Notes: a model not told the origin generated them from the sequence alone. 64,000 nt of DNA from Lewinellaceae bacterium (GCA_020636135.1 JACJYK010000001.1:3024501-3088500), one strand, 5' to 3'; positions 27,950 through 37,123 are shown, counted from the first letter of the stretch. A program made the numbers and translations.

Positions 27950-28903
27950 ATGGAACGTCGCACCTTCCTGCAGAGCGGGATCGCCCTGCCCTTCTTCCCT
28001 CTGCCTTACCAGCAACGAACCTTTGCCGAAGCAGAAGACCTGGTGATTGAGAAATCACAGCCCGGCAAACCGCATGCAGGGAAAGTATTGGCTGCCATCC
28101 AACCCCATTCTGACGACATTCCCATTTTCGCCGCTGGCACGGTAGCTAAACTCATTGCGGAAGGATATACCGGCTACCTGATCCAGATGACCAATGACGA
28201 CCATGCCGGTGCAGGTGCCACGGTCGGCGAGGTGATCTTGAACAATGAGAAGGATACGCAGGGGGTAGCCAAAGCTCTGGGGCTCCAGAAAGTCTACAAT
28301 TTATACTACCGCAACCATCGCCTGGACAATGTCAGCCCGGTCGAGATCCGCTCCCGGCTGATCTTCCTGATCCGGATGCTCAAGATCGACACCATCGTAT
28401 GTTATGATCCTTCCGGGCACTATGAAGAGAATCCCGATCATTATGTCACCGCCAAAGCCTGGGAAGCAGCTCGATGGATGTCCGGAGGGAGACTGGATTA
28501 TCCGGAGCATTTTGATGCCGGGTTACAACCGCATTCGGTTCAGGAAATGTACTATTTCGCACGAGGTCCGCAACTGGTCAACCGCATCGTGGACATCAGC
28601 GATCACATCGACACAAAAGTCGCAGCAAACCTGGCCAATACTTCACAGGGGCCAGCCGGCCATAACGGTTCCCGACTGCGTCAGCGTCTGGCATCCGAAG
28701 GCAAACAACTGGACCTTCTCGGCAGCTCAGACGACGAAGCAGACCGCAATTACATCAAACACTATGTCCTGGATCGCGACTCAAAGCGGTCACGCGGCAT
28801 CCCTTCCGACCGTGAGCTGGGTGATAAATTCGGTCTAGGTTGGGCCGAAGCTTTTTATTACCGGGGACCCGCTGAAAATAAGGTTGACGAGTACATTAAG
28901 TAG
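27950..28903 (+). CDS. PIG-L family deacetylase, likely Tat-exported
   Basis: 317 residues. The N-terminus MERRTFLQSG carries a twin-arginine motif before a hydrophobic stretch, suggesting Tat export. The metal and catalytic motif is QPHSDD (H53, D55, D56), the PIG-L version of PHPDD. A second conserved block DPSGHYEENPDHYVTAKAW (about 152-170) gives the further His ligand. It would remove N-acetyl groups from GlcNAc-type sugars, substrate unknown. It stands alone and is transcribed towards the ABC locus. Confidence 0.88.
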   Translation: MERRTFLQSGIALPFFPLPYQQRTFAEAEDLVIEKSQPGKPHAGKVLAAIQPHSDDIPIFAAGTVAKLIAEGYTGYLIQMTNDDHAGAGATVGEVILNNEKDTQGVAKALGLQKVYNLYYRNHRLDNVSPVEIRSRLIFLIRMLKIDTIVCYDPSGHYEENPDHYVTAKAWEAARWMSGGRLDYPEHFDAGLQPHSVQEMYYFARGPQLVNRIVDISDHIDTKVAANLANTSQGPAGHNGSRLRQRLASEGKQLDLLGSSDDEADRNYIKHYVLDRDSKRSRGIPSDRELGDKFGLGWAEAFYYRGPAENKVDEYIK

Positions 28904-28948
28904 AGGGCTTAATGTGTGTATCAGGTTGCGGTGTCGGGTATTTGGTTT

Positions 28949-28983
28949 ACTTAAACACGTGAATACTTAAACACTTAAACACG
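28949..28983. repeat. Period-8 array abutting the ABC ATPase stop
   Basis: On the minus strand the TAA stop of the ATPase is followed at once by units of the type TTTAAGTG / TTTAAGTA / TTCACGTG (period 8). About four units. Confidence 0.6.
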
Positions 28984-29790
28984 TTAATGCATTCCCGCCA
29001 CCTGCATCATCTTGTCTTCCACTTCAAACACCAGGTCGGTGTACCGCTGTGACCGTTTGATATCGATGCCCCTCTGTAATGGCAGATCGACATGGATGTG
29101 CTCGACAAAACGGGAGGGCTGCGCTTTCATGATGTAGATGTCATCTCCCAGGTAAACTGCCTCACGGATGTCATGGGTCACGAATACGATGGTAGGATGG
29201 AATTTGTTCCATATCTCCAGAAGCAGATCCTGCATTTGCAAACGAGTGCGGATATCCAGAGCGCCAAAGGGCTCATCCATCAAGAGGATATCCGGATTGG
29301 CCAGCAGGCTGCGCGCGATGGCTACCCGTTGTAATTGACCACCCGACAAGGTAGGGTATTGAGCGTATTTCCACTCGTGCCCCTTTAGGCCAACCATTTC
29401 GATCAATTCCATGGCCCTTTTATCGCGTTCCACCTTATCAACCCCCTGATAGCGCAACGCCAGTCCGACATTATCGAGTACGGTCATCCATGGCAACGAG
29501 GAATATTGCTGGAAAACCATGCTCACACGGCTGGACTGATCCACCGGTTTGCCTTTGATCAAGACCTCCCCTTCCGTCGGCTTTTGCAGACCGGCGATGT
29601 ATCTCAGGATGGTTGATTTTCCACTGCCCGACATGCCCAGGATAACGACAAATTGTCCCTGGTCCGGCTTGTCCTCAATGATCAGATTCAGGTCCTTAAT
29701 AATATAAGACCGGCCACCATCGTAACTCTGCTTGATGTTGCGTAGTTCAATGATATTCTCTAATTGCGTATCGTGATTCTCGAATGCCAT
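28984..29790 (-). CDS. ABC transporter ATPase, nitrate/sulfonate/taurine type
   Basis: 268 residues, SsuB/TauB/NrtD-like. Walker A GMSGSGKST (52-60), Q-loop VFQQYSSLPW, signature LSGGQLQRVAIARSL (148-162), Walker B ILLMDEP (168-174), D-loop GALD, and H-switch VTHD. It starts 3 bp after the permease stop, so the two form one unit. It lacks the C-terminal SBP-like domain found in cyanobacterial NrtC/CmpC. The family imports nitrate, bicarbonate, sulfonates or similar; the beta-carbonic anhydrase next door makes bicarbonate a candidate (inference). Confidence 0.93.
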   Translation of the reverse strand: MAFENHDTQLENIIELRNIKQSYDGGRSYIIKDLNLIIEDKPDQGQFVVILGMSGSGKSTILRYIAGLQKPTEGEVLIKGKPVDQSSRVSMVFQQYSSLPWMTVLDNVGLALRYQGVDKVERDKRAMELIEMVGLKGHEWKYAQYPTLSGGQLQRVAIARSLLANPDILLMDEPFGALDIRTRLQMQDLLLEIWNKFHPTIVFVTHDIREAVYLGDDIYIMKAQPSRFVEHIHVDLPLQRGIDIKRSQRYTDLVFEVEDKMMQVAGMH

Positions 29791-29793
29791 ACA

Positions 29794-30879
29794 TCAAGTG
29801 GTTTGAGAAGCTTGCACGTTTGATTTTCTCCGCTCGGCGGCCCATTCCCGGTAGAACTCCAGACCTTTCACCACAATGATCACCCACATAATGAGGTGTA
29901 CGGCGATGGCTGTGCGGTCAAAAAGGTAGTGGAAGATGCGTATGCCGGAAATAATTCCGGTGAATTCATTAATGAATAGCAAGAGATAGGCGCCAATCAA
30001 TGTCCAGAACAGGGACTTCCGCAAGTAGGACCAGATCACGGACCATAGCGACTCCTCCTTCATCTGACCTTTCGCCTCACTCTCCGCCTGCTGGTACTTG
30101 TGCGGGAAGAGGTGACGGTCCGCAATGGTAAATAGTTTGTCCTGGACGATACCAATGATCATGATCAGGACCAGAAGCGCCCAGATCTTGTCGAAGCGAC
30201 CCTGGCGCTGCCCGACCCTCCAGATCATAGCACCAATACCACCTTCACTACCCATCATTTCGGCGAAAATGATGTACGTCCAGGAGATGGCCGTCAGGAC
30301 CCGGATATCATCTGAAAGTCTGGAAATGACCGCCGGAAAATAAACGGTGCGGATGGTCTGCCAGGCATTGGCCCCCAGGGTGTAAACGGTCTTCAGATAG
30401 ACATCATCCACCTCATCCAAACGCTGGACGACTACCGGTAGCAAATAGATCAAAATACCAAATGCCAAAAAATGAACCTTCATCGGGATTCCGATACCGA
30501 ACAAGCCGATGAATAAACCGATCACGGCGGTCAGTGGAACATACCGGAGTGCATCCACCGGGCGCTGGAACATACTCCGGGCTACCGGCCAGAGTCCGAT
30601 GAGAAACCCAAGAGGTATGGATAACAATATTGCTTCCAGGTAACCGGAGAGGTTCATCCCAAGAGAGAGACACGTATTCCGGATGAGTTCATTATCCCGG
30701 TACATGTCTCCAAATGCGGTGAACACCCTCCAGGGTGGCGGTAAAATCCCCGAACTCATGATCGGAGTCTCACCATAGGTCAAAAAGATCCAAAGCAACA
30801 AGATCAGACCAATGCCCGAGATGACCAGAATGATTTTAGTCGTGGGCGACAAATCATCGCCCAGTTTAAAAAGGTTCAA
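29794..30879 (-). CDS. ABC transporter permease with a two-helix C-terminal extension
   Basis: 361 residues; SsuC/TauC/NrtB permeases are usually about 250-280. Residues 1-255 are the standard binding-protein-dependent permease with an EAA-type loop (around TLGANAWQTIRTVYFPAVI, about 168-186). Residues about 270-361 add a charged linker (QQAESEAKGQMKEES) and two more hydrophobic segments (about 290-308 and 320-345), ending in a basic tail. The extension is odd and may contact the coiled-coil or SBP-OmpA partners encoded upstream. It is 66 bp from the carbonic anhydrase gene. Confidence 0.92.
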   Translation of the reverse strand: MNLFKLGDDLSPTTKIILVISGIGLILLLWIFLTYGETPIMSSGILPPPWRVFTAFGDMYRDNELIRNTCLSLGMNLSGYLEAILLSIPLGFLIGLWPVARSMFQRPVDALRYVPLTAVIGLFIGLFGIGIPMKVHFLAFGILIYLLPVVVQRLDEVDDVYLKTVYTLGANAWQTIRTVYFPAVISRLSDDIRVLTAISWTYIIFAEMMGSEGGIGAMIWRVGQRQGRFDKIWALLVLIMIIGIVQDKLFTIADRHLFPHKYQQAESEAKGQMKEESLWSVIWSYLRKSLFWTLIGAYLLLFINEFTGIISGIRIFHYLFDRTAIAVHLIMWVIIVVKGLEFYREWAAERRKSNVQASQTT

Positions 30880-30945
30880 TGCTCCGTCGATTTGCTTTCA
30901 AGGTACAATTTCTGAAACAATCTTAGAAGCAAAGAGAATCCGGTA

Positions 30946-31581
30946 TTACACGGTCAGGTTATAGACCTCTTCGATCTGGTGAAGAACCGCTTCGTGATCA
31001 ACATTCAGGTCGACCAGGTAACCATTGTGCAAATCGAACACCCATCCATGGACATATGGATAACCGGTCTTCTTGTACATCTTCTGTACCGAGGCGATCT
31101 TCAGTACGTTGGTACATTGCTCGATAACGTTCAGCTCGATGAGCCGGCGGTAACGGTTTTCTTCGTCTTCGATCTGGTCCAGTTCTTTCTTATGAATGCG
31201 ATAGACGTCACGAATTTCCCGCAGCCAGCCGTTGAGGATTCCCAGGTCCTGTGGTTGCATGGCGCCTTTCACACCCCCGCAGCCATAATGTCCACACACG
31301 ATGATGTGTTTTACTTTCAGGTGAACGACTGCGTATTCAATGACTGACTGGGCATTGAGATCGGTGTTAACGACCAGGTTGGCAATGTTGCGGTGGACAA
31401 AGATATCTCCCGGAGCAAGCCCCATGATCTCATTTGCCGGCACACGGCTGTCGGCACAGCCGATGTATAGAAAGTTCGGGGTTTGACCTTTGGCCAATTC
31501 TTCAAAATAATTTGGATCTGCTTTGAGTTTGGCGGCTACCCACTCCCGGTTGTTGGCAAAAACTTGACGATACTGCTCCAT
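30946..31581 (-). CDS. can: Beta-class carbonic anhydrase
   Basis: 211 residues, interconverts CO2 and bicarbonate. Zinc ligands C42 (in GCADSRVP), H98 and C101 (in HYGCGG); the Asp-Arg dyad D44/R46 is intact. No signal peptide, so cytoplasmic. It lies between the SBP-OmpA gene and the ABC permease gene, all on one strand. A terminator precedes it, so it may have its own promoter in the AT-rich spacer 31600-31710. The gene symbol is given by family; orthology is not proved. Confidence 0.95.
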   Translation of the reverse strand: MEQYRQVFANNREWVAAKLKADPNYFEELAKGQTPNFLYIGCADSRVPANEIMGLAPGDIFVHRNIANLVVNTDLNAQSVIEYAVVHLKVKHIIVCGHYGCGGVKGAMQPQDLGILNGWLREIRDVYRIHKKELDQIEDEENRYRRLIELNVIEQCTNVLKIASVQKMYKKTGYPYVHGWVFDLHNGYLVDLNVDHEAVLHQIEEVYNLTV

Positions 31582-31714
31582 ATAAGAATTCGTTTAGGTT
31601 AAGGAATGAGACCAAGATAAATTGATTACTACTATTGATTATAGTATTACAATCATTTTAGAGAATTATTAACATTTTACCATTCATTCTTACGTACCAC
31701 AGTTCCATATACAA

Positions 31715-31748
31715 CAAAGCCGGCCAAAAATCCTTTTGTCCGGCTTTG
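31715..31748 (-). terminator. Terminator between the SBP-OmpA and carbonic anhydrase genes
   Basis: Stem CAAAGCCGG / CCGGCTTTG, continued by an inner CAAAA/TTTTG after one mismatch, ending in TTTGTTG on the minus strand. It lies about 20 bp after the SBP-OmpA stop and splits the six-gene locus into two transcription units, or allows partial read-through. Confidence 0.75.
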
Positions 31749-31767
31749 CTATCGTAAATGCTTTCAA

Positions 31768-33372
31768 TCAATTCGTTGCAATGATCTGGAAGTCGGTACG
31801 CCGGTTCTTAGCCTTGCATTCAGGAGTCGCATTGGACTCACAGCCGGCCACCGGTTTATCCGGGCCATTGCCCAGGATAACAAACCGGTTGGGGTCCAGA
31901 GCATAGGTCGTCCGCAAATAATCCGCTACAGCCTGGGCCCGTTTTTTCGAGAGCTCGACATTGCTGGCATGTGAGCCCACGTTGTCGGTATTACCCTCGA
32001 TACGGATCCGTGATTGCGCAAATGTCCGGGCTATCTCGGCAAACTGCAGATCGATGATCGTTTTAGCGTTTTCCGTCAGTGCATATTGTCCGCTCGCAAA
32101 ATTGATGCTGATCGGCTTGCTGGCTACTGCTTCTACCGTTTCCTCGGCTTTGGTCACCGGTGTAAACTTCGGCGTGTTCTCAGCGGCATGCTGGGGACCA
32201 GTGAGTTTATTGCCAGCCGTTTGAATGGCCGTCGTATTGATCACAGAACGCCAGGTAGGGGCCTGACTCTCCAGAACTCCCATTTTTACAAATTCACCGT
32301 TCATTTTGTCGTAAATATCGCTACCCTTCTGACCACGGAAGTCCGGATTCAGGCCAAAGAAGTTGACATTATCCCCATGGGTGGCAAATCGAACCAGTGA
32401 CATCGATCCGGCGGCATCTTCCGTAGAAAAGTTGATCAGTTCTCCCAGCAATTTAGCAGCCTTGTTGTAATTACCTGCATCGGCCTGGACTTCGGCTACT
32501 CCGCGCATCCAGCCTTCGTAAAATGCATTGATCTTATCCTGATTGGCCCGGATAAAGTCTTCTTTGGCGAACATGATGTCCCCGATGATATTGGACTGGC
32601 TTTGGGTCGTGATCAGCACTTTTGATCCGGGTATCGACCGCAGGACCTCGTCGTAAGGAGCCCACACTACGGCGGCGTCCACGTCCGGTCCTTTGAAGAT
32701 ATCCGCCGACTTGAAGTTATCGGAGGTTTCGATGGTGGTTACATCGGAATATTTTAATCCGGCTGCCTCAAGAGCTGTAAGCAACAAGGTCTGCGCCGGT
32801 GATGGAACGGCAACGGCAACCCGCTTGCCCTTCAGGTCATTGATGGAATTAATGCCACGCTTCGCGATGATGGCGTCACCACCCCGGGACCAGTCTACCT
32901 GCATAAAGGCCTTGGGCTTGTACTGGGCAATATCGGCCGGTCCGGTATATAACGGGAAAGCGTCAGCTGTCTGGACCAGGACATCGTATTCACCGGCCAT
33001 CCAGGCATTCAGTGCTGCTCCCAGGTCATCATTGACTTCAAATTTAACCTTCAAGCCGTAATCCTTGTAATAACGTGAGCGCGTGGATGGATTGGAGCCT
33101 TCATTAAAATAGACACCGGGAGCATATCCGCCCCAGGTAACCAATTGAACACGTAAAACGTCATTGCCGGTCAATTCAGCGCCACCACCGGATGACGTAT
33201 TGCCTTTGGACTGGTCACCTGATGAGGTCGACTCGGTATTCGACTGTGCCTGATTGCTTAAGTTCTTACCAAATTCCGTATTGTTCATCAAATAACGGAA
33301 CAGGAAAAACAAGGCACCCAGGATCAGCAGGGTAATGACCAATTTCGAAAATGTTGTTAGTCTTTGTGCCAT
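31768..33372 (-). CDS. Membrane-anchored NrtA/SsuA-like binding protein fused to OmpA domain
   Basis: 534 residues. An N-terminal membrane segment (about 11-29) with no lipobox or clear cleavage site suggests an inner-membrane anchor. A Ser/Gly/Gln linker (35-65) leads to a NMT1/SsuA-type substrate-binding domain (about 72-370: VTWGGYAPG, INDLKGKRVAVAVPSPAQTLL, and WAPYDEVL). After a Pro/Thr/Ala linker comes an OmpA peptidoglycan-binding domain (about 420-534: GNTDNVG and NRRTDFQII) with two extra Cys. The fusion would hold a solute-binding domain between inner membrane and cell wall. It is co-oriented 24 bp from a coiled-coil gene. The ligand is unknown. Confidence 0.9.
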   Translation of the reverse strand: MAQRLTTFSKLVITLLILGALFFLFRYLMNNTEFGKNLSNQAQSNTESTSSGDQSKGNTSSGGGAELTGNDVLRVQLVTWGGYAPGVYFNEGSNPSTRSRYYKDYGLKVKFEVNDDLGAALNAWMAGEYDVLVQTADAFPLYTGPADIAQYKPKAFMQVDWSRGGDAIIAKRGINSINDLKGKRVAVAVPSPAQTLLLTALEAAGLKYSDVTTIETSDNFKSADIFKGPDVDAAVVWAPYDEVLRSIPGSKVLITTQSQSNIIGDIMFAKEDFIRANQDKINAFYEGWMRGVAEVQADAGNYNKAAKLLGELINFSTEDAAGSMSLVRFATHGDNVNFFGLNPDFRGQKGSDIYDKMNGEFVKMGVLESQAPTWRSVINTTAIQTAGNKLTGPQHAAENTPKFTPVTKAEETVEAVASKPISINFASGQYALTENAKTIIDLQFAEIARTFAQSRIRIEGNTDNVGSHASNVELSKKRAQAVADYLRTTYALDPNRFVILGNGPDKPVAGCESNATPECKAKNRRTDFQIIATN

Positions 33373-33396
33373 AGTTTTGTTGCATTTAGGTTTTGA

Positions 33397-34416
33397 TTAC
33401 TCAAAAAAAGAGTCATACTGATTTTTGTGACTGGTGGCCCGCACGGCTTGTTTCACCGGGGCATTCAAATCCAGGACATCATTCTCGTCATTTGCCTGCA
33501 ACAGCAGGGATTCTTTTTCATCGCCCAACAACAGCGAAGCGCCTTCTTTTTCCCACTTCTCAAGCATTTTCATGCCTTCTTCCTCAAAAACACCATTCTG
33601 CAGGTCGATGGAACTCATAAACGACTCGGAAACTTCCATAAATCGCTCCATTTCTCCCACTTTCTGACTTACATCATCCGCAATGGCTTCCAGTGCCTGA
33701 TCAAACATCGCCCGTCGGTCCTTGTCACCCGAGATGATCTGCATGGCGGACTTCATCGCGGAATGGGAAGCACGGATGGCTTTGCGTTCCTGTTCCTTCA
33801 CCATGACCTGATCCTGGACATCCTCCAGCATAATGGAAGAGCTCTCATACATCTTATTCAGGACACGGTATAGGATCTCCATCTTGCGGTAGAGGTCCTC
33901 GAGCTTCATATTGGATTCCTTCAGTCGGCCGGCTTTGCGGGACTTGAGGATCATGATCTGAGTCTTGTCGTTTTGCTTGGCCTGACTGGCCATACTCAGA
34001 TTGGATTTGATCTCCTTCTGATTGTTCAGGATGATTTCCTTCAGTTTATGCATTTGACCACGCAGCTGCGTAATCTGTTTGTTCATCTTGCTTAAGTTGT
34101 CCTTCAGATCATCGATGTAGCTCTTCAGGATCCCGATCGGGTCAATCTGCACAAACAATCCGGTGATCCAGCGCATCACGGATTTGTACATATAACTCAC
34201 CAGGGCACGCATCTTGGGATCAAGCACCATAAAGATGATCGCACCCAGAGCTAAAAGCAGAACCGACAAATACAGGACATTGCTGAACAGACCCACGATC
34301 GCTGCCAGATTTGCAGCGATCAGATAACCTCCTCCTAATACCAACCCGGCCAAAATAATTCCTCCGGTAACTCCTTCCGGTCGTTGCCAAAAAGGTTTTG
34401 GCTTAAATTCACTCAT
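33397..34416 (-). CDS. Two-TM coiled-coil membrane protein, unknown function
   Basis: 339 residues. Two hydrophobic hairpin segments near the N-terminus (about 17-37 and 45-63) followed by about 230 residues of strongly charged coiled coil (about 90-300) and an acidic C-terminus. Topology suggests the coiled coil faces the cytoplasm. It bears a loose likeness to PspA/IM30 or TelA-type envelope-stress proteins in composition only; I see no diagnostic motif. It lies between the small coiled-coil gene (45-bp gap) and the SBP-OmpA gene (24-bp gap), so the three are very likely one operon. Confidence 0.78.
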   Translation of the reverse strand: MSEFKPKPFWQRPEGVTGGIILAGLVLGGGYLIAANLAAIVGLFSNVLYLSVLLLALGAIIFMVLDPKMRALVSYMYKSVMRWITGLFVQIDPIGILKSYIDDLKDNLSKMNKQITQLRGQMHKLKEIILNNQKEIKSNLSMASQAKQNDKTQIMILKSRKAGRLKESNMKLEDLYRKMEILYRVLNKMYESSSIMLEDVQDQVMVKEQERKAIRASHSAMKSAMQIISGDKDRRAMFDQALEAIADDVSQKVGEMERFMEVSESFMSSIDLQNGVFEEEGMKMLEKWEKEGASLLLGDEKESLLLQANDENDVLDLNAPVKQAVRATSHKNQYDSFFE

Positions 34417-34461
34417 GCTTCGATTGTTTATTTATTCGCTTGTGCGCAGAAATGGAACACT

Positions 34462-35151
34462 TTATTTTAAATATTGATTCATATTTTCGATGTCCTTACG
34501 AATATGATCTACCAGGGACTGATAGGTGATGAGGAAATCATTTTTGGTTGAATCCAATTTAAACTGAGCTTCCTGGAGCTCACCCGTCATATTCTCCATA
34601 TTTTTCCGGATCTGATTGATCTCTTCCGTCAACTTCTGGATCTGGCTTGTCTTATCTGCGATGGACTGGTTAAACGATTTCAGGTTCTGCTCTTTCTCTG
34701 TGATCTGCAGATTGCGCTGATTCACCAGTGCTTGTTCGAACTTTTTCTCCTCTTCCGCCAATACCTGCAGGTAATGCTGTGCCGTTTTAACCAGGTTAGA
34801 GGCATTGGCTCCCATGGTTTGCGCCATGGCAAAAGCGGACCGGTATTTCGTCGGCTCATCCATGCTGATCTGATCCAGGGATTGGAGAGACTGTTTGTAC
34901 TCCAGGTAATCAAATCCGTCCAGGTTCTGCTTATCCATGGCCGCCAGGAGGATATTCAGGAACTTATCGGAGACCTTTCCACCGGCAACGGAAGTATCGG
35001 CCCTGGGTGAAACATCACTGTCCGGAATAACAGTGCCTGATTTTACTTCCGGCACGATATCTTCCTCTCCGGATTCAACCGGTTTAGCAGCAGATGCACC
35101 ATGTTCATCTTCAACGACAAAGAGTGATTTTAGCTTTTTCAGCATGGTCAT
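34462..35151 (-). CDS. Soluble coiled-coil protein, unknown function
   Basis: 229 residues. N-terminal acidic disordered part (about 10-65), a middle helical block (about 60-110) and a coiled coil (about 115-215, Q/K/E rich, TEKEQNLKSFNQSIADKTSQ). No signal or membrane segment, so cytoplasmic. First gene of the SBP-OmpA operon, with the coiled-coil membrane protein as likely partner. Family not recognised. Confidence 0.72.
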   Translation of the reverse strand: MTMLKKLKSLFVVEDEHGASAAKPVESGEEDIVPEVKSGTVIPDSDVSPRADTSVAGGKVSDKFLNILLAAMDKQNLDGFDYLEYKQSLQSLDQISMDEPTKYRSAFAMAQTMGANASNLVKTAQHYLQVLAEEEKKFEQALVNQRNLQITEKEQNLKSFNQSIADKTSQIQKLTEEINQIRKNMENMTGELQEAQFKLDSTKNDFLITYQSLVDHIRKDIENMNQYLK

Positions 35152-35378
35152 AATTCAGAATTGTGAGGACCATCAAAAATACGAAAAAAACCTATCGTAC
35201 CGACAGACAAGATGAAGGATACCTGCTATCAGGACCGAGCCATCCAAAAAGGACATCCTCCGATTCACCGATGTGATTCATACAGTCCATTACGTCACCC
35301 GGAAAAAATTCAACGCAGGGCATCCCTTTTCCTGGAGTGAATCCTCCTAAGCAGTAACCTTCGAAGCGGTTATTATGG

Positions 35379-35386
35379 TATTTTTG
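35379..35386 (+). promoter_or_regulatory. Candidate -7 element of the arginine deiminase gene
   Basis: TATTTTTG is an exact TAnnTTTG match, 20 bp before the ATG at 35407, in an otherwise unremarkable 255-bp gap. No convincing -33 box. Confidence 0.45.
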
Positions 35387-35406
35387 CACACCAAAATTAA
35401 ACAAGC

Positions 35407-36666
35407 ATGAATGCTCAGGTTCAGGTCCATTCTGAGATCGATCCATTACGACGGGTTATTATCCATGAGCCGGACTCCGGGATCAGCCGGGTGTCTCCCA
35501 AACGATCCAATGAACTACTGTTTGACGACATCGTATACCTCCCGCATATGATCCAGGAACACCGCATCTTCCGCCGGGTGCTGGAACAATTTCTGGGAGA
35601 AGATCAGGTTTACGAGACCCAGCAGTTGCTTGCCGAATCCCTGGGCCAGGATGAGGAGACGAGGGAAACCATCATCAAGTGGGTACTGGACTTTGAGGAA
35701 TTGCCCACTTCCTATTTACAGCAGTTCAATAAATACGATGATGCCAAATTAGCCGAAGTGCTGATCTCCGGCTATGATCTGGAAGAGGACTACATCTATT
35801 TTGACCCCATCCCCAATTTTATTTTCACCCGTGATATTGCCGCAGTTATCAACGACCATGTTCTGATCACCAAGGCTGCCAAATCGGCCCGTTACCGTGA
35901 AAATTTCCTTACCCGCAGCATTTTCTGGTCCCACCCGCATTTCAAGGGGTTGAAGGAAGAAGGCAAAGTCATCAATCTTAACCATGTGGACCTCTTTCCG
36001 CCTTCCCGTCGCGGTGAACCCATTTGCCTGGAGGGTGGCGATGTGATGATCCTCAACCAGGATTACCTACTGATCGGCAGTTCCGAACGTACGAATGAAC
36101 ATACCATCCATGCTTTGAAATCTGTCTTATTTGAACGGAATATCGTCCGCAATGTGGTACAAATAGTAATCCCTCCGGACCGGTCATTCATGCACATTGA
36201 TACCATATTCACCCAAATCGCAGCAGAACATATTGTCGCCTACAAACCCATCGTCGTGGATGGACTTAGTTCTTATGTCAATGTTTTCAGGAAGGGCGGT
36301 GCACAGGCCTTTTATCCGTCGATCGAAGCGTTTTTCCATGCCGAGATCAATTCACAAATTGCATTTATTCATGCCGGTCAGGGCATTTCCCCATACCAGG
36401 AACGGGAACAATGGACTGACGGGTGCAACCTCGTGGCCATCAAACCCGGTGTCGCCCTGACCTATGACCGCAATCCATTTACCGAAAAAGCATTGATCGA
36501 GCACGGCTACCAGATTATGCATGCCCAGGTATTTCTCAAAAGTTGTGACACCGGTCAGTTAAACCCGGAAACCCTCGAAAATACCATCATAACCCTGCCT
36601 TCCAATGAGCTTTCCAGAGCCAGGGGAGGCTCGCATTGCATGACATGTCCTATCTTGCGGGGGTAA
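35407..36666 (+). CDS. arcA: Arginine deiminase
   Basis: 419 residues, hydrolyses arginine to citrulline and ammonia. Guanidine-modifying fold with PNFIFTRDIA (about 136-145), EGGDVMIL (about 213-220), MHIDTIFT with the catalytic His (about 263-270) and the catalytic Cys C411 in GGSHCMTCP. All are intact. No ornithine carbamoyltransferase or carbamate kinase genes follow, so this is a lone deiminase; it may serve acid resistance or nitrogen release rather than a full ADI pathway. The thioesterase gene follows after 10 bp. Confidence 0.95.
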   Translation: MNAQVQVHSEIDPLRRVIIHEPDSGISRVSPKRSNELLFDDIVYLPHMIQEHRIFRRVLEQFLGEDQVYETQQLLAESLGQDEETRETIIKWVLDFEELPTSYLQQFNKYDDAKLAEVLISGYDLEEDYIYFDPIPNFIFTRDIAAVINDHVLITKAAKSARYRENFLTRSIFWSHPHFKGLKEEGKVINLNHVDLFPPSRRGEPICLEGGDVMILNQDYLLIGSSERTNEHTIHALKSVLFERNIVRNVVQIVIPPDRSFMHIDTIFTQIAAEHIVAYKPIVVDGLSSYVNVFRKGGAQAFYPSIEAFFHAEINSQIAFIHAGQGISPYQEREQWTDGCNLVAIKPGVALTYDRNPFTEKALIEHGYQIMHAQVFLKSCDTGQLNPETLENTIITLPSNELSRARGGSHCMTCPILRG

Positions 36667-36676
36667 ATGAACCGAT

Positions 36677-37123
36677 ATGCAACACGAGCGCATCCTGATC
36701 AAACAATCCCATACTATTACAACCCGGGTTCGCTATAGTGAGACCGACCGCATGGGTGTCGTTTATTATGGAAATTATGCTTCCTTTTACGAAATCGGTC
36801 GCGTCGAATTCCTTCGCTCCCTGGGAGTACGCTACCGCGATCTGGAGGATATTCATCAGCTGGCCCTGGCTGTCGTAAGTATGGAAACAAAATATTTACG
36901 ACCTGCACGTTACGATGACCTGTTGACCATTGAAACCACTTTACAGCATTTGGAGGGAAAATTTGTCGTGTTCTTCTCAGAAATCCGCAACGAAGCCAAT
37001 CAAATCCTGAACACAGGCCGTATCAAACTTTGTTTTGTTGACAGGACACTATTTAAAAGTGTGCCCGTTCCTGCATTTTTTATCGATATCATTACGAAAG
37101 CAATTGACCGGCCGCTGGAATAA
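36677..37123 (+). CDS. Hotdog-fold acyl-CoA thioesterase, YbgC/FadM type
   Basis: 148 residues. The family motif YSETDRMGVVYYGNY (20-34) holds the catalytic Asp D24. Size and the remaining layout fit 4-hydroxybenzoyl-CoA thioesterase-type proteins that hydrolyse acyl-CoA in the cytoplasm. It starts 10 bp after arcA and overlaps the yihY-family gene, so the three are probably co-transcribed. Confidence 0.9.
   Translation: MQHERILIKQSHTITTRVRYSETDRMGVVYYGNYASFYEIGRVEFLRSLGVRYRDLEDIHQLALAVVSMETKYLRPARYDDLLTIETTLQHLEGKFVVFFSEIRNEANQILNTGRIKLCFVDRTLFKSVPVPAFFIDIITKAIDRPLE

Noticed and set aside
35192..35446. Minus-strand ORF before arcA
   Set aside because: Covers the arcA promoter and start; no family character.
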